Positions 1-6,877 of a DNA stretch of 10,443 nucleotides are shown piece by piece. The notes under the pieces were generated by a model. That model ran no database searches and was not told the DNA's origin. It saw only the letters and a program-made list of their open reading frames with translations. The stretch is taken from positions 1-10,443 of the forward strand of contig CAMMBO010000030.1 in the NCBI GenBank assembly GCA_946494435.1, written 5' to 3'. How positions within the stretch are numbered: position 1 is the first letter of the stretch; each line of letters begins with the position of its first letter. This DNA is from an uncultured Mycoplasmatota bacterium (lineage in GTDB: Bacteria > Bacillota_I > Bacilli_A > RF39 > UBA660). Position numbers and translations under genes: made by a program.

Positions 1-4
1 TTTT

Positions 5-27
5 GTTTTGTAAACGAAAATACAAAA
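5..27. repeat. Small inverted repeats at the window edge
   Basis: Two overlapping dyads are visible. GTTT-TGT-AAAC occupies 5-15, and TTTTGTA (6-12) is complementary to TACAAAA (21-27) across an 8-base loop. The first shares the TTTTGTAAA core of the four palindromes at 6878-6977. It lies about 55 bases upstream of the ctpA -35 box. It could be an operator half-related to that array, or part of the 3' end of a gene outside the window. In DNA this AT-rich a short dyad may also be chance. Confidence 0.25.
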
Positions 28-69
28 GCGGACATTTTGAAAAAAAAGTCACAAACATATATATTTTTC

Positions 70-98
70 TTTAGATATTGTTTTATTTGTGATAAAAT
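70..98 (+). promoter_or_regulatory. Promoter of the S41 protease gene
   Basis: TTTAGA (70-75) serves as -35, followed by a 17-base spacer and TAAAAT (93-98) as -10. A TG one base upstream of the -10 (90-91) makes an extended -10. Transcription would start near 105, leaving a leader of only about 15 bases that contains just the ribosome binding site. Confidence 0.6.
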
Positions 99-119
99 TA
101 AAGCAGTGGGGTGATACTA

Positions 120-1403
120 ATGTTTAAAAAGAAAAAGAATAATGATAAAGAAAATATTATAGAAGATATTACTACTAAAGAAGAAATAGATGATAATAGT
201 AATGTTAGAGAAATAATTGTAGAAAGAAGAAGTGGCTTTAATTTTTCTGAAGTTATTATTATCATGATAATTGCTATTATGTTTGGTTTTCTTTTAGGTA
301 ATATAGTTAATTTTGTTGTGTTTAGTGATAATTCTTCTAGTGGTGATGAGTTGGACGAACTTGTTAGTACTTATGATAATATTGTTAATAACTATTATGA
401 AGATGTTGATAAAGAAGAACTTATTGATGCGGGAATACAAGGAATGATTAATTATTTAGATGATCCTTATGCAACATATTTTAGTGGTGATGCTAGTGAT
501 GACTTTAATGAAGAGTTAAGTGGTACTTATGATGGTATTGGTATAGAAGTAATGCTTAAAGATGGAGTTATTAGTGTAGGTAATGTTTTTGATGGAAGTC
601 CTGCTAGTAAAGCTGGTGTTAAAATTGGCGATATTGTTACTAAAGTAAATGATACTGATGTTACGGGGAAGAGTTTATCGGAAGTAGTTTCTATGATTTC
701 TGGTAGTGATAGTAATGAGACATCCAAATTAACAGTTAATAGAAATGGGGAAGAACTAAGTTTTGAACTTAGTAAAGCGACGATAGAAACTCCTGTTGTA
801 GAAAGTGAAATATATGAAAATAATGGTAAGAAGATTGGTTATATTAAGATAGAAATATTTAATAAAAATTCCTATAAACAGTTTAATAAGACTTTAAAGA
901 AGTTAGAGAAGAATAATATAGAAGGATTAGTTATAGATGTTAGAGATAATCCTGGAGGTTATTTATCTGAAGTTAAGAATATATTATGTTTATTTCTAAA
1001 TAAAAAACAAGTTTTGTATCAATTACAAACTAAGAGTAAGACAGAGAAAGTTTATGGTACTAAGAAATCTATAGATAGAGATTATCCTGTAAGTGTAATT
1101 ATTAATGATGAGAGTGCAAGTGCCTCAGAAATACTTGCTAGTGCTTTTAAAGAAAGTTATGGTTCTCATATAGTAGGAATTAATTCTTATGGTAAAGGAA
1201 CAGTACAGTCTGCAAGTGATTTAAATAGCGGGGATACTATTAAATATACAGTACAGAAATGGTTAACCCCTGATGGTAATTGGGTTAATGATAAAGGAGT
1301 TGTTCCTACAGATAGAGTTGAGACTGTATTACAAGAAGGTGAAACATTAACTTATGAAAATGATACAATGTTACAAACAGCGATAAGTGTAGTAAGTGAA
1401 TAA
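120..1403 (+). CDS. ctpA: S41 family C-terminal processing protease, membrane-anchored (CtpA/CtpB type)
   Basis: This is a carboxyl-terminal processing serine protease expected to act on the outer face of the membrane. ATG at 120 is preferred over GTG at 111 because GGGGTGAT (108-115) sits 4 bases before it and overlaps the GTG; the product is 427 aa. A charged cytoplasmic tail of about 40 residues precedes one membrane segment (about 44-68). A PDZ domain covers about 134-220 (GIGIEV...DGSPASKAGVKIGD). The peptidase core has the VRDNPGG strand and the SASASE motif with the nucleophile, most likely Ser334, 25 residues before Lys359 in GKGTVQ; Gln363 follows as in Ser-Lys-Gln proteases of this family. 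The C-terminal peptidoglycan-binding domain of some Bacillus homologues is absent. The natural substrate cannot be inferred. It is monocistronic, with its own promoter and terminator. Confidence 0.93.
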   Translation: MFKKKKNNDKENIIEDITTKEEIDDNSNVREIIVERRSGFNFSEVIIIMIIAIMFGFLLGNIVNFVVFSDNSSSGDELDELVSTYDNIVNNYYEDVDKEELIDAGIQGMINYLDDPYATYFSGDASDDFNEELSGTYDGIGIEVMLKDGVISVGNVFDGSPASKAGVKIGDIVTKVNDTDVTGKSLSEVVSMISGSDSNETSKLTVNRNGEELSFELSKATIETPVVESEIYENNGKKIGYIKIEIFNKNSYKQFNKTLKKLEKNNIEGLVIDVRDNPGGYLSEVKNILCLFLNKKQVLYQLQTKSKTEKVYGTKKSIDRDYPVSVIINDESASASEILASAFKESYGSHIVGINSYGKGTVQSASDLNSGDTIKYTVQKWLTPDGNWVNDKGVVPTDRVETVLQEGETLTYENDTMLQTAISVVSE

Positions 1404-1435
1404 AAATATGTAGCTTTGTTAGTTACATATTTTTT
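1402..1435 (+). terminator. Rho-independent terminator after ctpA
   Basis: A 14-bp stem pairs 1402-1415 with 1421-1434, contains one G-U pair and closes on the loop TTGTT (1416-1420). The right arm runs into a T tract ending at 1435. It starts immediately after the ctpA stop codon. Confidence 0.8.
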
Positions 1436-1576
1436 CAACAAGTATTTCATCAAATGAAAATTTTTTATAAAATAAAGCTAGGCTATATATAAGTATCTTG
1501 AATTTTAATAATGTGTATATTCTGCTGGCCTTGTATTTAATGCTTAGAGTTTAGTCTTTTTTCTAATTTCTGTTAT
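1419..1576 (-). pseudogene. Possible second decayed helix-turn-helix fragment
   Basis: On the minus strand, AGGAGG (1589-1584) stands 7 bases before ATA (1576-1574), which may be a degraded ATG. The next codons read ITEIRKKTKL and then a stop. Past the stop the same frame gives NTRPAEYT, and a neighbouring frame continues as YTLLKFKIL...FSFDEILVEKICN to a stop at 1421-1419, inside the ctpA terminator. The start resembles the first helix of small HTH regulators, and PAEY..LLKF resembles the segment after their recognition helix, with the centre missing. The reading is weak. The upstream remnant ends with its stop codon overlapping this ribosome binding site, which would fit a former two-gene operon. 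Confidence 0.3.
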
Positions 1577-1580
1577 ATTT

Positions 1581-1825
1581 TTACCTCCTATCTAAGTTTA
1601 TTTCTAAAGAAAAGTATTTTTTGTTATTTTCAGTAAGACCTAATAAGTAGTCTAAGCTGTAATTATATTTATCGGCATATTTTCTTAATGGTTTTTGTAA
1701 TATTGTATCTTTTTCTGTTTCACATCTTTGATATTGTAGAATAAGTGATGTTAAAAAGCGTTATTAAATCATTTTATTTTAAGATTAAATCCTCTCATTG
1801 TATGTCTTAGTTTTTTTATAAGCAT
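1581..1825 (-). pseudogene. Frameshifted XRE-family HTH regulator remnant
   Basis: Reading leftwards, ATG at 1825 opens 18 codons (start MLIKKLRHTMRGF) ending in TGA at 1771-1769. This resembles helix 1 of an XRE regulator. In another frame, 1760 to 1581 is open for 59 codons. It contains QYQRCETEKD and then KYADKYNYSLDYLLGLTEN, a very typical C-terminal half of HTH_3 regulators (compare YxxGxxxPD and YFNVSLDYLLG). The two parts are separated by a frame change and a stop, and the helix 2-3 region is poorly preserved. It is probably a dead regulator gene of about 80 codons. It cannot be a shadow of another gene because the plus strand here is non-coding. Confidence 0.6.
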
Positions 1826-1874
1826 TTTTCTTTACCAATTTAATTTTTTGATTTTTTAGAAAAAATATACATTT

Positions 1875-1906
1875 TTGTAGGAAACAGACATAAAACATGA
1901 TATAAT
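1875..1906 (+). promoter_or_regulatory. Promoter of the lipoprotein gene
   Basis: TATAAT at 1901-1906 is a perfect -10, preceded by TG at 1898-1899 (extended -10). The best -35-like hexamer, TTGTAG at 1875-1880, lies 20 bases away, which is long, so the extended -10 probably carries the promoter. Transcription should start near 1913, with AAGGAGG (1936-1941) placed 5 bases before the ATG. Confidence 0.55.
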
Positions 1907-1946
1907 TTTAAGTGTAGAGGTTATTTTTTCAAATAAGGAGGACAGA

Positions 1947-2549
1947 ATGAAGAAGAGAACTTTTTTAACTTTTGTGTGTATGATTGCAGTATTATTTGCT
2001 ATTACAGGCTGTGGAGCTGAAAAAAGTGAGAGTAATGGCAATAATAGTAGTAGTACTGCTGCTGAATCAAAGGCTAAATGTGGCGATGTTTTGCAATGTA
2101 TGGAAAAACTAGATGTTAATAGTGAACTTGATGATATGAATGAAGTTATGGGGTTTGAGGCTAAAGAGAAAAGTAGCACAGATGATTACAAAATTTATGA
2201 ATGGGATTTGACAGATGATACGTCAATTGAAGTTATGTTTCATTATTATACAAGTGTAATTAATAATGAAACAACTGTTAGTGCTAAATTTACAGCCAAT
2301 TATCCTTGGGATACTGTACCTAATAAAGCTGATTTCTCTAAATGGGATGAAATTGAAGAAAAGCTTAATAGTGATGAAGGATTATCGTATTCTGAATTTG
2401 TTGAATTAGTTGGAGGAGTAGAAGGTATTATTGATTCTAAGAGTGATGATGAAATCGGTTATTCTTGGCATAATTCAGAAGGAAATTATCTTAAGGCTAA
2501 AGTAGACCCTGAAACAAATGAAATACTTTGGGCTACGGGAAGATTTTAA
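1947..2549 (+). CDS. Predicted secreted lipoprotein, function unknown, two similar halves
   Basis: This is a 200-residue protein with a lipoprotein signal peptide: KKR, a hydrophobic stretch (6-19) and the lipobox ITGC with Cys22 as the lipidated residue. A Ser/Asn-rich linker (about 27-42) follows. The mature part appears to hold two related units, about 47-117 and 137-200. Each has a short helix with an acidic/amphipathic segment (ELDDMNEVMGF; YSEFVELVGGVEG), a run of charged residues, an aromatic-Trp strand (YKIYEWDL; IGYSWHN) and a further beta strand. The pattern recalls the small helix-plus-sheet modules of BLIP/SmpA or DUF3862-like lipoproteins, but that is an impression only. Cys45 and Cys51 could pair. 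It has its own extended -10 promoter and its own terminator, so it is probably monocistronic. Extracytoplasmic and membrane-anchored; role not inferable. Confidence 0.85.
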   Translation: MKKRTFLTFVCMIAVLFAITGCGAEKSESNGNNSSSTAAESKAKCGDVLQCMEKLDVNSELDDMNEVMGFEAKEKSSTDDYKIYEWDLTDDTSIEVMFHYYTSVINNETTVSAKFTANYPWDTVPNKADFSKWDEIEEKLNSDEGLSYSEFVELVGGVEGIIDSKSDDEIGYSWHNSEGNYLKAKVDPETNEILWATGRF

Positions 2550-2588
2550 TATTATTAAATTACAATATAACTTCTACTTTTATCGAAT

Positions 2589-2620
2589 AGAGCTAAATAC
2601 TTTTAGTTCTTTTTCTTTTT
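2589..2620 (+). terminator. Rho-independent terminator after the lipoprotein gene
   Basis: A 9-bp stem, AGAGCTAAA (2589-2597) with TTTAGTTCT (2602-2610), contains one G-U pair and has a 4-base loop. It is followed by TTTTCTTTTT (2611-2620). It insulates the lipoprotein gene from the heat-shock promoter that follows. Confidence 0.75.
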
Positions 2621-2627
2621 ATATTTA

Positions 2628-2654
2628 TTAGCACTCTTGCTTGACAAGTGCTAA
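2628..2654 (+). promoter_or_regulatory. CIRCE operator (HrcA binding site)
   Basis: TTAGCACTC (2628-2636), a 9-base spacer and AAGTGCTAA (2646-2654) match the CIRCE consensus TTAGCACTC-N9-GAGTGCTAA at 17 of 18 arm positions; the only change is A for G at 2646. The right half overlaps the -35 box, so bound HrcA would block RNA polymerase. This predicts heat-inducible expression of the clpB gene. The HrcA gene itself is not in the window. Confidence 0.92.
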
Positions 2655-2669
2655 ATCATGTTGTATAAT
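2641..2669 (+). promoter_or_regulatory. Vegetative sigma-factor promoter of clpB
   Basis: TTGACA (2641-2646) and TATAAT (2664-2669) are both perfect consensus hexamers separated by the ideal 17 bases. The -35 box lies inside the CIRCE element. This is one of the two strongest promoters in the window, as expected of a gene held down by a repressor. Transcription should start near 2676; AAGGAGA (2684-2690) is the ribosome binding site. Confidence 0.9.
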
Positions 2670-2698
2670 ATGTATGTGTTAGAAAGGAGAGATGTATT

Positions 2699-4798
2699 AT
2701 GTATCAAAATCCAAATGAAGAAAATGAGAATGTATTAGAAAAATATGGTCGTAATATAAATGAAGCAGTTAAAGCAGGTAAGATTGATCCTGTTATTGGT
2801 CGTGATGAAGAGATTCGTAGTATAACAAGGGTACTTTCTCGTCGTACTAAGAATAACCCTGTTTTAATTGGGGAACCTGGTGTTGGTAAGACTGCTATTG
2901 TTGAAGGACTTGCTCTTAGAATAGAAAGAGGTGACGTTCCTGCTAGCTTAAAGAATAAAACTATTTGGGAACTTGATATGGCAAGTTTAGTTGCAGGTGC
3001 TAAATACCGTGGTGAGTTTGAAGAACGTTTAAAGAAAGTCTTAAATGAGATTAAGAAGAGTGAAGGCTCTATTATAATGTTTATTGATGAGATTCATATG
3101 ATAGTAGGTACTGGTAATACTGAAGGTGCGATGGATACTTCTAATATCTTAAAGCCAATGCTTGCCCGTGGAGAGATTCATGTTATTGGTGCCACTACTT
3201 TAAATGAATATCGTAAGTATATTGAGAAAGATGGGGCTTTAGAGAGACGTTTTCAAAAGATTATTGTAAAAGAACCTAGTGTAGAAGATACTATCACTAT
3301 TCTTCGTGGCCTTAAAGAAAAGTTTGAAATACATCATGGAGTTACTATTCATGATAAAGCCTTAGTGGCAGCGGCAACACTTTCTAATCGTTATATTACT
3401 GATAGATATTTACCTGATAAAGCGATAGATTTAGTAGATGAAGCATGTGCTACTATTCGTGTACAAATGGACTCTGTTCCTAATGCACTTGATTCTTTAA
3501 CTCGTAAGATTATGAGACTTGAAATAGAAAGACAAGCGATTAAGAAAGAGAAAGACCAGTTATCTATGAAACGTAAAGATGAGATAGATAAAGAGTTAGG
3601 TGAGTTGAAAGCTAAAGAGAAGGAATATAAAGAGGCTTGGGAAGAAGAGAAAAGTCTTAATGATAAAATACAATCTAAGAAGAAAGAGATTGAGAAGGCT
3701 CGTTTTGAGTTAGAACAAGCTGAAAATAAGTATGACTTAGAAAAGGCTGCTAAACTTCAACATGGTACTATTCCTAAGTTAGAGAAAGAACTTGAAGAGT
3801 TAAAAAATAAAGATGAAATGAAATTACTTAGTGATAATGTTACTGAAGAAGATATCGCTAGTGTTATTTCTAAGATGACTAATATCCCTTTAAGTAAGTT
3901 AGTTAGTAGTGAGAAAGAGAAACTTCTTAATCTTGAGAATAGTATGAAAAAACGTGTTATGGGTCAAGATGAAGCCTTACATTTAGTTAGCGAAGCGATA
4001 ATTAAGTCTCGTAGTGGTATAAAAGACCCTAATAGACCTATTGGTTCATTCATCTTTTTAGGTCCTACTGGTGTTGGTAAAACAGAAGTAGCTAGAACTC
4101 TTGCTTATGAACTTTTTGATGATGAGAAGCATATGGTTCGTATTGATATGAGTGAATATATGGAGAAGTTTAGTGTATCACGTTTAATTGGTTCTCCTCC
4201 AGGTTATGTTGGTTATGAAGAAGGTGGACAGTTAACTGAAGCAGTTAGACGTAATCCATATAGTATAGTACTATTTGATGAGATAGAGAAAGCACATCCT
4301 GAAGTATTAAACCTTTTACTACAAATACTTGATGATGGTAGAATAACTGATTCTAATGGTAGAACAGTTGACTTTAAAAACACTATTATCATTATGACTT
4401 CTAACCTTGGTAGTGAATATATATTAGATGGAGATACTAGTAAAGTAATGGATGAAGTAAGAAGTCACTTCAGACCTGAATTTATTAACCGTGTAGATGA
4501 GATTATTGTCTTTAAACCTCTTACTAAAGATGTAATCTATCAAATTCTTGATAAGATTATATCTGATATAGAGAATCGTTTATCAATGAATGATATTCAC
4601 ATTAAATTAACAGACAAAGCTAAAGACTATTTAGTTGATGCAGGTTATGATGTTAATTATGGGGCTAGACCTTTGAAACGTGAAGTTAGCAAAACTGTTG
4701 AGAGCTTACTTGCTCATGAACTTGTTAAAGGTACTATTAAGTATGGAGAGACTGTTACTTTTGATGTTAAAGATAATCAGTTAGTAATAAAAAAATAG
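2699..4798 (+). CDS. clpB: ClpB disaggregase lacking the N-terminal domain
   Basis: This is a Hsp100 AAA+ chaperone that threads aggregated proteins through its hexamer pore in cooperation with DnaK. The 699-residue protein begins with [22 protein letters not shown], which normally follows the N-domain, so the roughly 150-residue N-domain of full-length ClpB is missing. First AAA+ module: Walker A GEPGVGKT (58-65), pore-loop Tyr103 in [10 protein letters not shown], Walker B FIDE (128-131), arginine fingers R183/R184. A long coiled-coil M domain (about 270-375) separates ClpB from ClpC and ClpE. Second module: Walker A GPTGVGKT (455-462), pore loop [11 protein letters not shown], Walker B VLFDE (524-528), FINR finger, sensor-2 GARP (655-658). 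No IGF/LGF loop for ClpP docking is seen after SNLGSEY, which also argues for ClpB. An out-of-frame ATG at 2692 lies too close to the ribosome binding site. Controlled by CIRCE. Confidence 0.95.
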   Translation: MYQNPNEENENVLEKYGRNINEAVKAGKIDPVIGRDEEIRSITRVLSRRTKNNPVLIGEPGVGKTAIVEGLALRIERGDVPASLKNKTIWELDMASLVAGAKYRGEFEERLKKVLNEIKKSEGSIIMFIDEIHMIVGTGNTEGAMDTSNILKPMLARGEIHVIGATTLNEYRKYIEKDGALERRFQKIIVKEPSVEDTITILRGLKEKFEIHHGVTIHDKALVAAATLSNRYITDRYLPDKAIDLVDEACATIRVQMDSVPNALDSLTRKIMRLEIERQAIKKEKDQLSMKRKDEIDKELGELKAKEKEYKEAWEEEKSLNDKIQSKKKEIEKARFELEQAENKYDLEKAAKLQHGTIPKLEKELEELKNKDEMKLLSDNVTEEDIASVISKMTNIPLSKLVSSEKEKLLNLENSMKKRVMGQDEALHLVSEAIIKSRSGIKDPNRPIGSFIFLGPTGVGKTEVARTLAYELFDDEKHMVRIDMSEYMEKFSVSRLIGSPPGYVGYEEGGQLTEAVRRNPYSIVLFDEIEKAHPEVLNLLLQILDDGRITDSNGRTVDFKNTIIIMTSNLGSEYILDGDTSKVMDEVRSHFRPEFINRVDEIIVFKPLTKDVIYQILDKIISDIENRLSMNDIHIKLTDKAKDYLVDAGYDVNYGARPLKREVSKTVESLLAHELVKGTIKYGETVTFDVKDNQLVIKK

Positions 4799-4820
4799 GT
4801 GCTTAGGCATCTATTTTTTT
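4790..4820. terminator. Bidirectional terminator between clpB and the sortase gene
   Basis: A 13-bp stem pairs 4790-4802 with 4807-4819, contains one G-U pair and has the tetraloop TTAG. The arms begin with A-runs and end with T-runs on both strands, so it can stop transcription from either side. The clpB stop (TAG, 4796-4798) lies in the left arm. The sortase stop (TTA on the plus strand, 4803-4805) lies in the loop. Confidence 0.85.
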
Positions 4821-5345
4821 TGAAGTTATTACTAACTGTTTATTTTTGTCTTTCTTGCTGCATGTCGTTAGTATTAACCTTTGTTTGTCAGTTTTATTTA
4901 TTTCTATAGTTCCATCTTTAGTTTGTTCTTCTATGTTAGTTACAATGTATACTAGATTCTTATTATTATAGGTTAAATTAATCGTATCGTTTAATTCTAG
5001 TTTATCTAAATCATCGAAGAAAGCGATATATCCTGGACCAGAATGAGCTGCTAAGACTATTAGATTTATATCATCATTTAATATAGTAACATTTTCTTCT
5101 ACATTATTATGAGAACTATTAATATTATAGATATTTTTAGATAAGTTTAATTTATCTATTGTTAAAGTGCCAATTATTTCATCATTTTCTTCTTTACTTA
5201 CTGTACTAATATAACTAGTGTTTGTATTTCTTTCTAGGTTTGCAGTACTAATACTTTTAATATCTTTTTCACTATTATATATTAATAGACAACTACCTAA
5301 GTATACTGTTAGTAGTAAGATACTAACTAAACTTTTTCTTAACAA
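4803..5345 (-). CDS. Sortase family transpeptidase, probably dedicated to the overlapping adhesin
   Basis: This is a 180-residue sortase that would cleave a sorting motif and join surface proteins to the cell wall. Residues 5-23 form an N-terminal membrane anchor. The beta-barrel core starts at IGTLTIDKLNL (58-68), the catalytic His101 is in LAAHSGPG and the catalytic Cys162 in LILTTC. The Arg expected near the end, as in the R-[LI]-[VI] strand after the Cys loop, is replaced: the sequence reads KNKQLVI with Gln170 there and lysines at 167 and 169. The start is TTG at 5345, since the codon before it is a stop and no Met occurs in the first part of the protein. No ribosome binding site is visible, and the first 23 bases overlap the adhesin gene, so translation is probably coupled to it. 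The class (B, D or other) cannot be settled by eye. Confidence 0.88.
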   Translation of the reverse strand: MLRKSLVSILLLTVYLGSCLLIYNSEKDIKSISTANLERNTNTSYISTVSKEENDEIIGTLTIDKLNLSKNIYNINSSHNNVEENVTILNDDINLIVLAAHSGPGYIAFFDDLDKLELNDTINLTYNNKNLVYIVTNIEEQTKDGTIEINKTDKQRLILTTCSKKDKNKQLVITSKKIDA

Positions 5346-6813
5346 TTAAGTATGTAGGTAATATTAAACTTAATAAGTGGTAGTTGTTATCTTCGGTACT
5401 TGTATTTGGTACTTTTATTGATATTGTTTCTTTTGGTACTTCTTCTTTTTCTTTATAGTCATTAATAGTGTAATAATAATCTTTATTTATGTCACTTATA
5501 AATATTTCAAAAGGCTTAATCATAGTATATCCCTCAGTGGTGTTAGATTGTACTATTTTATAATGACCATAAGGAAGAGTAATTTTAGCAAGTCCATTTT
5601 GATCTGTTGTGATACTTTTAACTAGATTATTATCTTTGTCATAGATTTCAAAAGTAATATTAGGTTCTGTTTGCATAAGCTTACCATCACCATATAGTTT
5701 TTTGATAACTACTTCTTTTTCGATAACTTTATTTTCAATAGCTAATTCTATAGTAGGATTATCACTTGTAAAGTTTATTTCATATACTTTATCATTAGGT
5801 ATATAACCTGTTCCTGTCTTAGTTTCTTTTAGATAATAAGTACCATAATCTAAATCAAAATCATTACTTGATAAAGCTGCTTCCATATTTTCATTTAAAG
5901 ATATATCTGTAATTTTTTCCATGTTTTTGTTATATAGAGTAAACACTGTATTTTTTAGAGAAGCTTCACCTTTACTTGCAATTGTTTTAGTATCTGCATC
6001 AATCTTTTTAATGTTTAATTTTAATTCATTAAAACAATATCTTACTTTCGCTTCTCTATTATTAGGACTACCTATAGTTGCAAGATGTTGACTATTTGGA
6101 TTATAGTAAAATAAAATAGGATTGTCATATTGATAGTTTCTTGTGAATTGATATTCATAACATCCTGGAGTGTCTTTTTTTACTGTGATAGTATTACTAT
6201 TTTTTATTATATCTTTTGGTGTAGAATAAGTATATATTATATTGTTTGTATCTTCAGTAGTTATAGTTTTTCCTACGATTCCGTAAAAGGTTTGATTATT
6301 AAAACTTGGCATTATATAACTATTGTTTATGAATTTATTTATTGTATTTATTTCGTCATCGTATGAGTTTATTCTATTGCCATTTAGTGTATCTGTGAAA
6401 TAAAAGTCACTATTTGGTTCAACAGTTTGCCAAATCATAAGTTGAGTAACAGCATACCATTTTAAATCATATCCATGAGCAGGATACCCATAACCAAATC
6501 CTATTATATCTCTTATTCTTTCTAATTTTTCGTTGCTAATATTTTTATAATCAGATATAGTTTCATAGATATTATCAGCAGTATTGAATGTTTTAAATGG
6601 TTGTAGGCAGTAAGCTAGTTTGCCATCACTTGTTCTTCTATAAGTCCTTGCTTTTTGATAATATTTAGTTCCAGTACTTTTATCATATCTAACCATATAA
6701 ATATTATCAATGTATTCAGCTTCATAGAATGAATCGGTTTTTGCATTTACAATAGTTGTTGAACTTATTAAATAAATAAAACTTAAAGTTAAGAATAATA
6801 ATATTTTTTTCAT
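5323..6813 (-). CDS. Thioester-domain, SpaA-type cell-wall-anchored adhesin
   Basis: This is a 496-residue surface protein. It has a signal peptide (1-24, likely cut after VNA). A thioester domain (about 30-260) follows, with Cys69 in AYCLQP and Gln124 in the TQLMIW (TQXA) motif. These two residues form an internal thioester in this family, allowing covalent attachment to host or surface amines. Two SpaA/CnaB-like beta domains follow. The first (about 265-363) has Lys270, Glu330 (LKET) and Asn361, consistent with an isopeptide bond. The second (about 366-453) has Lys371 or 372 and Asn451, but Gln422 stands where the Glu normally is. The C-terminus carries VPNTS (468-472), a short hydrophobic stretch (478-491) and KKK, a sorting signal that departs from LPXTG. 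AGGAGG (6825-6820) is 6 bases before the ATG. First gene of the operon with the sortase. Confidence 0.9.
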   Translation of the reverse strand: MKKILLFLTLSFIYLISSTTIVNAKTDSFYEAEYIDNIYMVRYDKSTGTKYYQKARTYRRTSDGKLAYCLQPFKTFNTADNIYETISDYKNISNEKLERIRDIIGFGYGYPAHGYDLKWYAVTQLMIWQTVEPNSDFYFTDTLNGNRINSYDDEINTINKFINNSYIMPSFNNQTFYGIVGKTITTEDTNNIIYTYSTPKDIIKNSNTITVKKDTPGCYEYQFTRNYQYDNPILFYYNPNSQHLATIGSPNNREAKVRYCFNELKLNIKKIDADTKTIASKGEASLKNTVFTLYNKNMEKITDISLNENMEAALSSNDFDLDYGTYYLKETKTGTGYIPNDKVYEINFTSDNPTIELAIENKVIEKEVVIKKLYGDGKLMQTEPNITFEIYDKDNNLVKSITTDQNGLAKITLPYGHYKIVQSNTTEGYTMIKPFEIFISDINKDYYYTINDYKEKEEVPKETISIKVPNTSTEDNNYHLLSLILPTYLIVKKKFS

Positions 6814-6843
6814 AATTTTCCTCCTTTTTTCTTAACGAGGCTT

Positions 6844-6872
6844 ACTCTAGCATGTACTTAAAAAACTTGCAA
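6844..6872 (-). promoter_or_regulatory. Promoter of the adhesin-sortase operon
   Basis: On the minus strand, TTGCAA (6872-6867) as -35 and TAGAGT (6849-6844) as -10 are separated by 17 bases. A TG one base upstream of the -10 makes it extended. The start would be near 6837, about 24 bases before the ATG. The nearest palindrome of the upstream array (6878-6892) begins only 6 bases above the -35 box, a good place for a regulator to act. Confidence 0.5.
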
Positions 6873-6877
6873 ATCAG

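Noticed and set aside
527..727. Minus-strand open frame inside ctpA, and similar ones at 8024-8230, 8291-8491 and plus-strand 6130-6366
   Set aside because: All are antisense to better-supported coding regions and none has start signals or a recognisable product.
1856..2179. Open frame of 107 codons on the minus strand across the lipoprotein gene
   Set aside because: It is antisense to a gene with a clear lipobox, promoter and ribosome binding site, and its composition (Leu/Ser-rich) is that of a shadow.
2699..4798. ClpC or ClpE identity for the AAA+ protein
   Set aside because: The M domain is long and no IGF/LGF ClpP-docking loop is visible in the second module.
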